This document shows positions 53,285 through 61,233 of a stretch of 64,000 bases of DNA, in pieces. The notes beneath the pieces are model-generated. The model made no database searches, had not been told where the DNA came from, and saw nothing but the letters and a program-made list of their open reading frames with translations. A program made the position numbers and the translations under genes. Numbering within the stretch: the stretch's first letter is position 1; each line of letters starts with the position of its first letter. The stretch lies in assembly GCA_041652255.1 (NCBI GenBank), contig JBAZHT010000001.1, positions 1-64,000 on the forward strand, written 5' to 3'. The stretch is from DMER64 sp041652255. Lineage in GTDB: Bacteria; Bacteroidota; Bacteroidia; Bacteroidales; UBA932.

Positions 53285-54050
53285 GCTTGTTTTTCTTTAA
53301 AAATTCCCTGGCCAGATTCAAATAATTATTGCTGCCAACCGATGCGGCATCGTATAATATCACAGGTTTTCCGTGCGAAGGTGATTCACTCAGCCGGACA
53401 TTCCGCTGTATCACTGTTTGAAAGACCATATCCTGAAAATGGTGCCTGACCTCTTCAACAATCTGGTTGTGGGAACGAAGACGGACATCGTACATGGTCA
53501 ATAAAAACCCTTCTATGGCCAGATTGGTATTCAGACGGCTTTGTACGATCTTGATGGTATTTAGTAATTTTCCAAGACCTTCAAGGGAAAAGAACTCACA
53601 CTGCACCGGTATGATCACCGAATCAGCAGCCGTTAGTGCATTGACCGTGATCAGGCCCAGTGACGGAGAACAGTCAATAAAAATATAATCAAAATGTTGC
53701 CTGATGGAATCCAGATTCTGTTTCATGACCTGTTCACGTTCAGGGACAGAAAGTAATTCAATTTCCGCTCCCACAAGGTCTATGTGCGAAGGGATCAGTT
53801 TAAGGCCTTCAATTTCCGTCTGTATAATGGTCTTTTCAACAGGAACTTTGCCTATCAGACATTCATAAAGCGTGTCACCGCTGCCGGCATTCGGGTCAAA
53901 ACAAAGCCCGGAAGTGGTATTCGCCTGCGGATCTGCATCTACCAATAAAATATTTTTTTCCATAACGGCCAGTGAGGCAGCCAGATTAATGGCCGTGGTC
54001 GTTTTTCCTACTCCTCCTTTCTGGTTTGCAATGGCGATTACTTTACCCAT
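53277..54050 (-). CDS. parA: Chromosome partitioning ATPase ParA (Soj)
   Basis: A 257-residue deviant Walker ATPase with IANQKGGVGKTTTAINLA, VDADPQANTT, and IDCSPSLGLITVNAL. It has no N-terminal HTH, as in chromosomal Soj. It works with the ParB encoded downstream. A -7 box TATATTTG lies 28 bases upstream. Confidence 0.96.
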   Translation of the reverse strand: MGKVIAIANQKGGVGKTTTAINLAASLAVMEKNILLVDADPQANTTSGLCFDPNAGSGDTLYECLIGKVPVEKTIIQTEIEGLKLIPSHIDLVGAEIELLSVPEREQVMKQNLDSIRQHFDYIFIDCSPSLGLITVNALTAADSVIIPVQCEFFSLEGLGKLLNTIKIVQSRLNTNLAIEGFLLTMYDVRLRSHNQIVEEVRHHFQDMVFQTVIQRNVRLSESPSHGKPVILYDAASVGSNNYLNLAREFLKKNKHD

Positions 54051-54078
54051 GAGTCTTGCTGATATGATTTCAATTTGA

Positions 54079-54116
54079 CAAATATACTACAAATACCACA
54101 AATATTCTTATTTTTG
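54079..54116. promoter_or_regulatory. Divergent -7 boxes of parA and the lipid kinase gene
   Basis: Minus strand TATATTTG (54086-54079) faces parA; plus strand TATTTTTG (54109-54116) faces the kinase gene. Three CAAATA steps (54079, 54090, 54099) repeat between them, giving stacked possible TTTG boxes on the minus strand; none lies at the standard spacing. Confidence 0.4.
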
Positions 54117-54140
54117 AACTTTCAATTCAATGTCTGTATT

Positions 54141-55124
54141 ATGTCTTCTACTCCCTGGATGATCATACTTAACCCCATAGCCGGCGGGGGAAAAACAGCG
54201 GTAATGTGGCCGCGTATCTCTAACTTTTTCATAGCGCACAACCTGAATTTTGAATGCGTTTTCACAAAGCACAAGTATCATGCCGTTACCATTACCATAG
54301 AAGCCATACGTGAAGGGATCCGGCATTTCATTGTCATAGGCGGAGACGGTACTTTTCACGAAGCGATAAACGGTATTTTCTACCAGCAGGACGTCCCCAC
54401 GGATACCATAACCATGGGGATCATTCCCATAGGAACCGGCAATGACCTGGTTAGCTCTTACCATATTCCTATCGATTACGAGAAAGCCATAGAAACGATC
54501 ATCAAGGGGAATAGCATTCTGACTGATGTAGGCTGGGTATCTTTCCAGGATTTCGGGATCGAAAGAACGCGCTATTTTGCCAATGCCGCCGGTATGGGGC
54601 TTGATGCAGCCGTGGTCAGGCATTACGAAAAGAAAGTTGAACAGGAATACAAACGGGGAAAAGCGCAATATTTGAACAGCCTGCTCCACCAGTTTCTGTT
54701 TTACAGGTGCAAAGACCTTCGCATATTAATTGACGGACAAATGTTTTACGAAGGACCCGTGCTAACCTGCAGTGTCGGGATAGGTAAATTCATTGGGAGT
54801 GGCATGAAAGCGCTACCGCTGGCGATCCCCGATGACGGTTTGTTTGACATTACACTGGTAGGGCCCATGAACAAAGTTTCCCTGGGATTGAGAATCAAAC
54901 ATTTCATAGCCGGTGAGGTATACTCGTTTAAAGAAGCATTTCACGGCCGCGGAAAAACGGTGGAGATCCTGCCTAATAACAAAAATACCGGGTTTCTGGA
55001 AACCGACGGCGAACCCATGGGAACACCTCCCTACCGGTTCAGGATCATTCCTTCTTCCCTCCGTCTGCTGGCAGGTGAAGATTTTGTGCCTTTTGTCAAA
55101 AACGAACCCGAACCTGTAACTTAG
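54141..55124 (+). CDS. Diacylglycerol/sphingosine kinase family lipid kinase
   Basis: A 327-residue cytosolic kinase with ILNPIAGGGKTAVMW, the nucleotide loop VIGGDGTFHEAING, PIGTGNDLVSS and the C-terminal FLETDGEPMG. It should phosphorylate diacylglycerol or a sphingoid base (Bacteroidetes contain sphingolipids). The start at 54141 (MSSTPWMIIL) is preferred. Its 3' end overlaps the convergent HhH/barrel gene by 29 bases. Confidence 0.9.
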   Translation: MSSTPWMIILNPIAGGGKTAVMWPRISNFFIAHNLNFECVFTKHKYHAVTITIEAIREGIRHFIVIGGDGTFHEAINGIFYQQDVPTDTITMGIIPIGTGNDLVSSYHIPIDYEKAIETIIKGNSILTDVGWVSFQDFGIERTRYFANAAGMGLDAAVVRHYEKKVEQEYKRGKAQYLNSLLHQFLFYRCKDLRILIDGQMFYEGPVLTCSVGIGKFIGSGMKALPLAIPDDGLFDITLVGPMNKVSLGLRIKHFIAGEVYSFKEAFHGRGKTVEILPNNKNTGFLETDGEPMGTPPYRFRIIPSSLRLLAGEDFVPFVKNEPEPVT

Positions 55125-57003
55125 CATCCAGATCCGGTTTGTCCTTATAAGTACAGGACACCCTGAACCACAAATCCATATAAGGCAGCGGGGTATACCT
55201 GATATTCAGGTAACTCCTGATCCCTTTACCGTATAGTGCCGGGACGGAAAAACCGTAAAGCACGTCCGACTCATAAACGTATATCCGGCTGTCCCAGGAA
55301 CGGGTATTAAATACACCCACACGGAATGACCCGATAAATTTTTCTTTTTTATCCCGGCAGGCCAATTGAATATAAGCAGCCGCTCCCCATTCACTTTTTG
55401 TTCCCCGCAAGATACTGTTTAGCGCGTCTGCACGCAATCCCAGGGAAAGATTCCCCGTCAGGGACCATGTCGTTTGCAAACGCAGGGATTGTTTATCCGT
55501 GATTCCTTTGTCTGAGAGGGATCTTTGCTGACGGAGCGAAAACAGGTGGTCGTCATGTTGGAGTTGTACACGGTAATCCCATCCGTACGACTTGTCACGA
55601 CACAGGTATCTGGAAACAGGAAAGAAATAAAACCAGGCATTCCCGGTCAGGTTCCATTTACCAAACACATCCCTGCAAGCGGAAAATTGTACGCTGTATT
55701 CATTGGAGGAGGAAGAATTCCGGCCGGCATCCGTTCCGTAAGCCGAGGTAAAAGACGGCGTGAAGTAACGGATAACAAGTGCCTCCCTGGCACCGTCCCT
55801 GCCATAATGGATGGCCCCGCCCAAAAAGGCAGGAGACAGTCCCGCATCTGTTGCAAGTTCTGAAAACACCAGCCAGGAACCATGCCTTCCCGAGTAATCC
55901 ACCGCCAACCCTCCAAATGGCAACGCCCTGTTCTTAAATTGATTATAATAGGTAATCCTGGCTGAATCCGGTTTATCGTAACCATATCCCAAAACTGTTG
56001 TGCCGACTTTCCATCCTTTTCCCTTATAGGAAACATTCACCCCTGTCGCCCAAGCCGTGAGGGTATTCTTCTTTTCCGTTTCCAGGGGCGTACGGTGGTA
56101 CCCGGTTTCCACCAGCGAAGTGAATCCTTCCCGGATTATTCGTGCATCCAATTTGCGATAAGATCCAAATACCGAGATGTCAAAATCCTTTACGGAGAAT
56201 GTGGCCCCTGCGCCCCTGAAGGATCTGTTCTCGTCCCGGGAGGTGTATCCGGTGAGCCCCATTTCTTTCATAAATAAGGAAGCCGGGGTTAACGAAGCTC
56301 CAAAATGAGTTCCGTTCCATATCAACAGCCCCTGTCCAAAACGTGCCCTGAAATCCCCCACCACTAAAGATTTCAGGGAGCCCCTGTTTTGTAAGTTCAT
56401 ATGGCATGATACGAAGTCTGCCAATGCCCGTTCTCCCGGATCGCTTTCAAGGGTAAAGCCCCATTGCAGTTTCCCGTAATAATTGAATTTGTAACGGGCA
56501 TAACGGTACCAAGGCACGCCCAGGTAACGGGAATTGGGACGCTGTTGGTATTCCTGTTCGGTAACCGGGCTGTAGGGCTCTCCCCGTGGGAAAAAGGTGC
56601 GTGTCTGGAGCATAAGAGAACGCCGGCCGTTCTTCACAAGCGATCGCTTGTTTAAAGGCAGGGTTCGCGGTTTTGGTTCCAACGTGAAAAACAAAGCGAG
56701 CCATTGCGCCTCTTTTTTTGTAAAACCCGGAATCAGGTGTATCTCGGCCCAGGTGAGAAAATCCCCGTAACGTTCTCTGTAATCCAACAGAGACCGGACC
56801 TGGTACAAAGAAAGAAAACCGATCATTTGCAGATCTTCTTCGGTGGCTGCATTCAGACTTTTGCGTGAACCAAGAATCTCTTCACAGTCATCCGGATTAA
56901 ACCTGCCGGACTGAGCCAGTTCTTCCATTAAGAATTCCGGGTTCTGCCCGAAGGCAAAACCCCAAACGGTGCTACAAAAGAGCACACAACAAACTTTTCT
57001 CAT
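55096..57003 (-). CDS. HhH-motif outer-membrane beta-barrel protein
   Basis: A 635-residue exported protein. After a signal peptide (cut near AFGQN) there are helix-hairpin-helix repeats (about 30-125; SLNAATEEDLQMIGFLS, SLLDYRERYGDFLTW with IPGFTKKEA), then about 500 residues of alternating beta-strands with many aromatic ends, finishing in LQVRVRF, a typical barrel C-terminus. The HhH plus barrel combination is a recurring Bacteroidetes protein of unknown function. Competence-like DNA handling is only a guess from the HhH part. Confidence 0.8.
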   Translation of the reverse strand: MRKVCCVLFCSTVWGFAFGQNPEFLMEELAQSGRFNPDDCEEILGSRKSLNAATEEDLQMIGFLSLYQVRSLLDYRERYGDFLTWAEIHLIPGFTKKEAQWLALFFTLEPKPRTLPLNKRSLVKNGRRSLMLQTRTFFPRGEPYSPVTEQEYQQRPNSRYLGVPWYRYARYKFNYYGKLQWGFTLESDPGERALADFVSCHMNLQNRGSLKSLVVGDFRARFGQGLLIWNGTHFGASLTPASLFMKEMGLTGYTSRDENRSFRGAGATFSVKDFDISVFGSYRKLDARIIREGFTSLVETGYHRTPLETEKKNTLTAWATGVNVSYKGKGWKVGTTVLGYGYDKPDSARITYYNQFKNRALPFGGLAVDYSGRHGSWLVFSELATDAGLSPAFLGGAIHYGRDGAREALVIRYFTPSFTSAYGTDAGRNSSSSNEYSVQFSACRDVFGKWNLTGNAWFYFFPVSRYLCRDKSYGWDYRVQLQHDDHLFSLRQQRSLSDKGITDKQSLRLQTTWSLTGNLSLGLRADALNSILRGTKSEWGAAAYIQLACRDKKEKFIGSFRVGVFNTRSWDSRIYVYESDVLYGFSVPALYGKGIRSYLNIRYTPLPYMDLWFRVSCTYKDKPDLDAKLQVRVRF

Positions 57004-57057
57004 AATGCTTTCCCTTCTTTCGCTCCCCTCTGATGAGCTTTGTTGTTATGTTAATAT

Positions 57058-57570
57058 TCAGATCTTATACTTATATTGGATTTTTCTGATGGACTCGTTC
57101 GCATCTTCCACTTTACGTGAGAGCGAATGGCGAAACGCTTTCATCCTTCCTGCCAGTTCTTCATTTCCCAGTGCCAGTATGCCTGCGGCAAAAATGGCTG
57201 CATTGCGGGCTCCGTCCAATGCCATGGTCGCTACCGGAATACCCGAAGGCATTTGCAGAATGGATAAGATGGAATCAAGTCCGGCAAGTGAATTCGAAGA
57301 CTTGACAGGAACCCCTATTACGGGAATGTCTGCATAGGCCGCTATGACTCCGGGAAGGTGAGCTGCCCCGCCTGCCCCGGCAATGATCACACGAATGCCT
57401 CTTTTGGATGCATTTCGGGCAAAATCCGCCACCTTATCCGGGGTTCTGTGTGCAGACAAGGCATTGATCTCAAAAGGGATTTCCATTTGCTCCAGGAAAC
57501 GGGCGGCATCTTCCATTACCGGCATATCCGATAAACTGCCCATTACGATACTGACTTGAGGATTCATCAT
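57058..57570 (-). CDS. purE: N5-carboxyaminoimidazole ribonucleotide mutase
   Basis: A 170-residue class I PurE: VSIVMGSLSDMPVM, INALSAHRTPDKV (catalytic His), IAGAGGAAHLPGVIAAY and VPVKSSNSLAGLDSILSI. It converts N5-CAIR to CAIR in purine synthesis. It is divergent from hpt, and each has a -7 box in the gap. No purK is seen beside it. Confidence 0.96.
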   Translation of the reverse strand: MMNPQVSIVMGSLSDMPVMEDAARFLEQMEIPFEINALSAHRTPDKVADFARNASKRGIRVIIAGAGGAAHLPGVIAAYADIPVIGVPVKSSNSLAGLDSILSILQMPSGIPVATMALDGARNAAIFAAGILALGNEELAGRMKAFRHSLSRKVEDANESIRKIQYKYKI

Positions 57571-57588
57571 CTGTTGCTGTTAAAAGTT

Positions 57589-57609
57589 CAAATTTAATCA
57601 TTATTTTTG
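57589..57609. promoter_or_regulatory. Divergent -7 boxes of purE and hpt
   Basis: Minus strand TAAATTTG (57596-57589) lies 18 bases before the purE ATG. Plus strand TATTTTTG (57602-57609) ends 4 bases before the hpt ATG. Both fit TAnnTTTG. The two purine genes thus share a 43-base control region. Confidence 0.5.
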
Positions 57610-57613
57610 TTCC

Positions 57614-58147
57614 ATGGAACGCATAACCCTTCAAGATAAAACTTTCCGCACATACATCCCGTACACGGAAATAGACGAAGCTATCTCCCGGGTAGCAGTA
57701 CAATTAAACCGGGATCTAAAAGAAGAAGACCCCGTATTCGTGAGTATTCTTAACGGATCTTTCATGTTTACCGCAGATCTGATGAAGAAAATAACGCTCA
57801 ATTGCGAGGTCACGTTTGTGAAGCTTGCTTCTTACAGCGGAACCCGCAGTACCGGAACTGTCCGGGAGGTGTTGGGCTTATGCACCAATATAACCGGCCG
57901 GACGGTCGTAGTGCTGGAAGATATTGTAGATAGCGGCACAACCATTGCCAACCTGCTGGACAATCTGAAAAAAAGAAATCCCAAACAAATAAAAATATGC
58001 ACCCTTCTGTTCAAACCTGCCGCCTATAAGGCCGATATTCCCATAGATTATGCGTGCATAAAGATCCCCAACGACTATGTTGTAGGATACGGACTGGATT
58101 ACAACGATCTGGGAAGACAATACAAAGACCTTTACGTAATAGATTGA
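57614..58147 (+). CDS. hpt: Hypoxanthine phosphoribosyltransferase
   Basis: A 177-residue purine salvage enzyme. It has the PRPP loop VVVLEDIVDSGTTIANLL, KLASYSGTRSTGTV, and the C-terminal DYVVGYGLDYNDLGR. It feeds adk three bases downstream. The transcript may start at the ATG itself. Confidence 0.96.
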   Translation: MERITLQDKTFRTYIPYTEIDEAISRVAVQLNRDLKEEDPVFVSILNGSFMFTADLMKKITLNCEVTFVKLASYSGTRSTGTVREVLGLCTNITGRTVVVLEDIVDSGTTIANLLDNLKKRNPKQIKICTLLFKPAAYKADIPIDYACIKIPNDYVVGYGLDYNDLGRQYKDLYVID

Positions 58148-58150
58148 ATC

Positions 58151-58726
58151 ATGGTAAACATTATTATTGCAGGCCCCCCCGGATCGGGTAAAGGGACACT
58201 GGCTAAATTGATGGTGGAAGCATTCGGATTTGTGCATCTTTCAACGGGAGATATGCTAAGAAACGAAATTGAACGGGGCACACCTTTGGGGAAGGAAGTT
58301 GAATCCATCCTGTCCAGAGGCGACCTGGTCTCTGACAAGATTGTTATATCCCTGATATCAAGTAACCTGGAAGCACATCCCAACGCACGCGGTTTCCTTT
58401 TTGACGGGTTCCCCAGAACATTGCCCCAGGCCCGAGCGCTGGATAATTTCCTGGAAGCTAAGGGCCATCCCCTGAAATTGCTCATATTGCTGGACATTGA
58501 CGATTCCATATGCGAAGCAAGACTTTTACGGCGTGCTTCCATTGAAAACAGACCGGATGACACGGATGTCGAAAGGGTACGTCACCGTTTAACCACTTAC
58601 CATGCCCAGACCGAACCCATTATTGATCATTATAAAAAACAGGATAAATTTGTTTCCGTTGACAGTTCAAAAACTCCGGAATACACTTTCAACCAGGTAA
58701 GTCAATGTCTGAAACCAATTTTGTAG
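58151..58726 (+). CDS. adk: Adenylate kinase (short-LID type)
   Basis: A 191-residue kinase with P-loop GPPGSGKGTLAKLM, STGDMLRNEIERG, FDGFPRTLPQA and the LID RRASIENRPDDTDVERVRHR, which is the short form without zinc cysteines. It balances ATP, ADP and AMP. The obg start lies 22 bases inside its 3' end. Confidence 0.96.
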   Translation: MVNIIIAGPPGSGKGTLAKLMVEAFGFVHLSTGDMLRNEIERGTPLGKEVESILSRGDLVSDKIVISLISSNLEAHPNARGFLFDGFPRTLPQARALDNFLEAKGHPLKLLILLDIDDSICEARLLRRASIENRPDDTDVERVRHRLTTYHAQTEPIIDHYKKQDKFVSVDSSKTPEYTFNQVSQCLKPIL

Positions 58727-59700
58727 ACTATGTAAAACTCTTTTGTGCTTCCGGCAACGGAGGTGCAGGTTCGGTGCATTTGCTGCGGGCCAAATACGTT
58801 CCCAAAGGAGGCCCCGACGGGGGAGACGGGGGACGGGGAGGCCATATTATCCTAAAAGTCAATCCGCAGTTCTGGACACTGATACACCTCAAATACCGAA
58901 AACACATCCGTGCCGATAAAGGAGAAGCCGGACGGGGTAACATGGCTCACGGAGCGGACGGAAAAGACATCTATGTTGACGTACCGCAGGGTACTGTCAT
59001 TAAACGGGCCGATACGGAAGAAATCCTGGCTGAACTTACAACCCCTGGAGAAGAATTCATCTTATGCAAAGGAGGGAAAGGCGGCCTGGGGAACACCCAT
59101 TTCAAATCGTCCACCCGTCAGACTCCACGCTACGCCCAGCCGGGACAACCGGGTGAGGAGAACTGGTTCGTCCTGGAACTGAAACTGCTGGCAGATGTGG
59201 GACTGGTAGGATTTCCCAATGCCGGCAAATCCACGCTTTTGACAGCTGTCTCGGCAGCCAGGCCTAAGATTGCGGATTATCCCTTTACCACACTTGTTCC
59301 TCAACTGGGAATTGTATCCCTGTCCGATAACCGTTCTTTTGTAATGGCAGACATACCCGGTATTATTGAGGGAGCCCACGAAGGCAGGGGTCTGGGTCTC
59401 CGCTTCCTGCGTCACATTGAACGAAATTCCATACTGTTGTTCATGGTTCCTGCAGACAGTCCCGACATTACAGCCGAATACAAAATATTGCTCCGGGAAT
59501 TGAGGCAATACAAAGCCGAACTTATGGACAAACAAAAGATACTTGCCGTAACCAAGGCGGACCTTCTGGACGGACCACAGGAAAAGGCTCTCAGAAGACG
59601 TGTTCCGCGTTCTCTCCCTGTATTGTTGATCTCATCTGTTACCGGCAAAAACATTGACCAACTCAAGGAGCAGGTATGGAACATGTTGTGGAATCAATAA
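58705..59700 (+). CDS. obg: GTPase Obg/CgtA
   Basis: A 331-residue GTPase with the glycine-rich Obg fold (1-158; GGPDGGDGGRGGHIIL) and a G domain with GFPNAGKSTLLT, DIPGIIEGAHEGRGLG and TKAD. No C-terminal OCT extension. It acts in ribosome assembly and stress signalling. It overlaps adk and the PAP2 gene. Confidence 0.96.
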   Translation: MSETNFVDYVKLFCASGNGGAGSVHLLRAKYVPKGGPDGGDGGRGGHIILKVNPQFWTLIHLKYRKHIRADKGEAGRGNMAHGADGKDIYVDVPQGTVIKRADTEEILAELTTPGEEFILCKGGKGGLGNTHFKSSTRQTPRYAQPGQPGEENWFVLELKLLADVGLVGFPNAGKSTLLTAVSAARPKIADYPFTTLVPQLGIVSLSDNRSFVMADIPGIIEGAHEGRGLGLRFLRHIERNSILLFMVPADSPDITAEYKILLRELRQYKAELMDKQKILAVTKADLLDGPQEKALRRRVPRSLPVLLISSVTGKNIDQLKEQVWNMLWNQ

Positions 59701-60266
59701 TCCGGCTGGATCACGGTCTTTTTTTCATCATAAACGGAGCGCATTGCCCCTTATTGGACCCGGTGATGAAAATCCTGTCTGATATTCCCGTATGGATACC
59801 GCTGTACCTGCTGATAGCCGGAGGTTTTTTCATGGTCCTTCCGTGGAAAAAGGCCCTGGTCGCCATCGGAGGCATTTTGCTTACTTTTTTACTGACAGAC
59901 CAGATTTCCTCTTCCCTGATCAAGGAATGGGTTCAACGGATAAGACCCTGTCACGTTCCCGAATGGGAAGGCAAGATCCATTTACTTGAGGGTAAAGGAG
60001 GACTTTACTCTTTCGTCTCATCCCATGCAGCAAATGTTTTTGGATTAACGGCTTTCACAAGTCTGGTGTACCGAAAAAAATGGTACACAATAATTCTATT
60101 TCTGTGGGCTGTTCTGGTTTCTTACAGCCGGATCTACGTTGGCAAACATTTTCCGGCGGATGTCATATGCGGAGCTCTGATCGGAATGCTGCTGGGATGG
60201 ATTGTATACAAGATCTATTCCTTTGTCATTACAAAAATGGAAAAACATGCGCTGCCTGATAGATAA
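59676..60266 (+). CDS. PAP2 family membrane phosphatase
   Basis: A 196-residue protein with five to six membrane helices and the phosphatase motifs KEWVQRIRP (KxxxxxxRP), SSHAAN (for PSGH) and SRIYVGKHFPADV (SRxxxxxHxxxD). Likely substrates are undecaprenyl or phosphatidic diphosphates in the membrane. The start overlaps obg by 25 bases and the end overlaps lplA by 20. Confidence 0.9.
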   Translation: MEHVVESIIRLDHGLFFIINGAHCPLLDPVMKILSDIPVWIPLYLLIAGGFFMVLPWKKALVAIGGILLTFLLTDQISSSLIKEWVQRIRPCHVPEWEGKIHLLEGKGGLYSFVSSHAANVFGLTAFTSLVYRKKWYTIILFLWAVLVSYSRIYVGKHFPADVICGALIGMLLGWIVYKIYSFVITKMEKHALPDR

Positions 60267-61233
60267 TACAACAGATCCTTACTGGAACCTGGCTGTAGAA
60301 GAATATTTACTGACCCGTTTGCAAGTACCCGTTTTCCGGCTGTGGAGAAATGCGCCTGCTATCATCGTTGGACGCAACCAACATACCCGGTCAGAGATCA
60401 ACAGCGAGTATGTTCGGGAAAACAATATTGCCGTAGTTCGCAGGCTCAGCGGAGGAGGTGCGGTATTTCATGACCTGGGCAATATCAATTATACCTTCGT
60501 AGACCGCTATTCTCCCGGGACGGATACATCGGAAATCTTTGCGCGGTTTACCCAACCCATCCTGGATGTACTGCATACACTGGGAGTTAATGCCCGCCTG
60601 GAGGGGAGAAACGATCTGGTAATAGATGGCCGTAAGTTTTCCGGTAATGCCATCGCACTCCATAAAAACCGTATTCTGATGCACGGGACCCTGCTGTTCA
60701 GTGCATCTATGAAAGACCTGTCTCTTGCCCTGAAAACAAAAGTACGTGAAAAAGCACGCGGTGTACCCAGTAATCCCCGTGCAGTATGTAACATTTCTGA
60801 ATACCTGACGCAAAAAACGGACGCCGCAGGATTCCTGGACATTCTAAAAAAACATATTACCGGGAATCCCGGAAATACTTACAAAGATGAACCGTTAAGC
60901 GAACCGGAACAGAAGGTCATTCGTGAATTGTGTGACAGTAAATACAAGACAGATTCCTGGAATTACGGAAAAGACGCGGAATACAGTACTGTACGTAAAA
61001 ACCGGTTTTCTGGAGGCAATATGGAAATACTCCTGAATGTACGCAAAGGATTTATAGAAGAAGTAAAAATATACGGGGATTATTTTTTCCTGGCTCCCAC
61101 CCGGGATATTGAAGAAGCCCTGACAGGATGTCCCTATACAAAAGAAGCCATTCTGGAAAAACTAAAAAACTTCCGGATGGAAGATTACTTTCGCAACATC
61201 CCTCCGGAAAATTTTATAGAATTACTGCTCTGA
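60247..61233 (+). CDS. lplA: Lipoate--protein ligase
   Basis: A 328-residue ligase with RRLSGGGAVFHDLGNINYTF, the lysine motif DGRKFSGNAIA and HGTLLF, then a C-terminal accessory domain. It attaches lipoate to E2 or H-protein subunits. The start at 60247 (MRCLIDNTTD) is the family start. The 3' end overlaps the convergent mutB by 12 bases. Confidence 0.93.
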   Translation: MRCLIDNTTDPYWNLAVEEYLLTRLQVPVFRLWRNAPAIIVGRNQHTRSEINSEYVRENNIAVVRRLSGGGAVFHDLGNINYTFVDRYSPGTDTSEIFARFTQPILDVLHTLGVNARLEGRNDLVIDGRKFSGNAIALHKNRILMHGTLLFSASMKDLSLALKTKVREKARGVPSNPRAVCNISEYLTQKTDAAGFLDILKKHITGNPGNTYKDEPLSEPEQKVIRELCDSKYKTDSWNYGKDAEYSTVRKNRFSGGNMEILLNVRKGFIEEVKIYGDYFFLAPTRDIEEALTGCPYTKEAILEKLKNFRMEDYFRNIPPENFIELLL

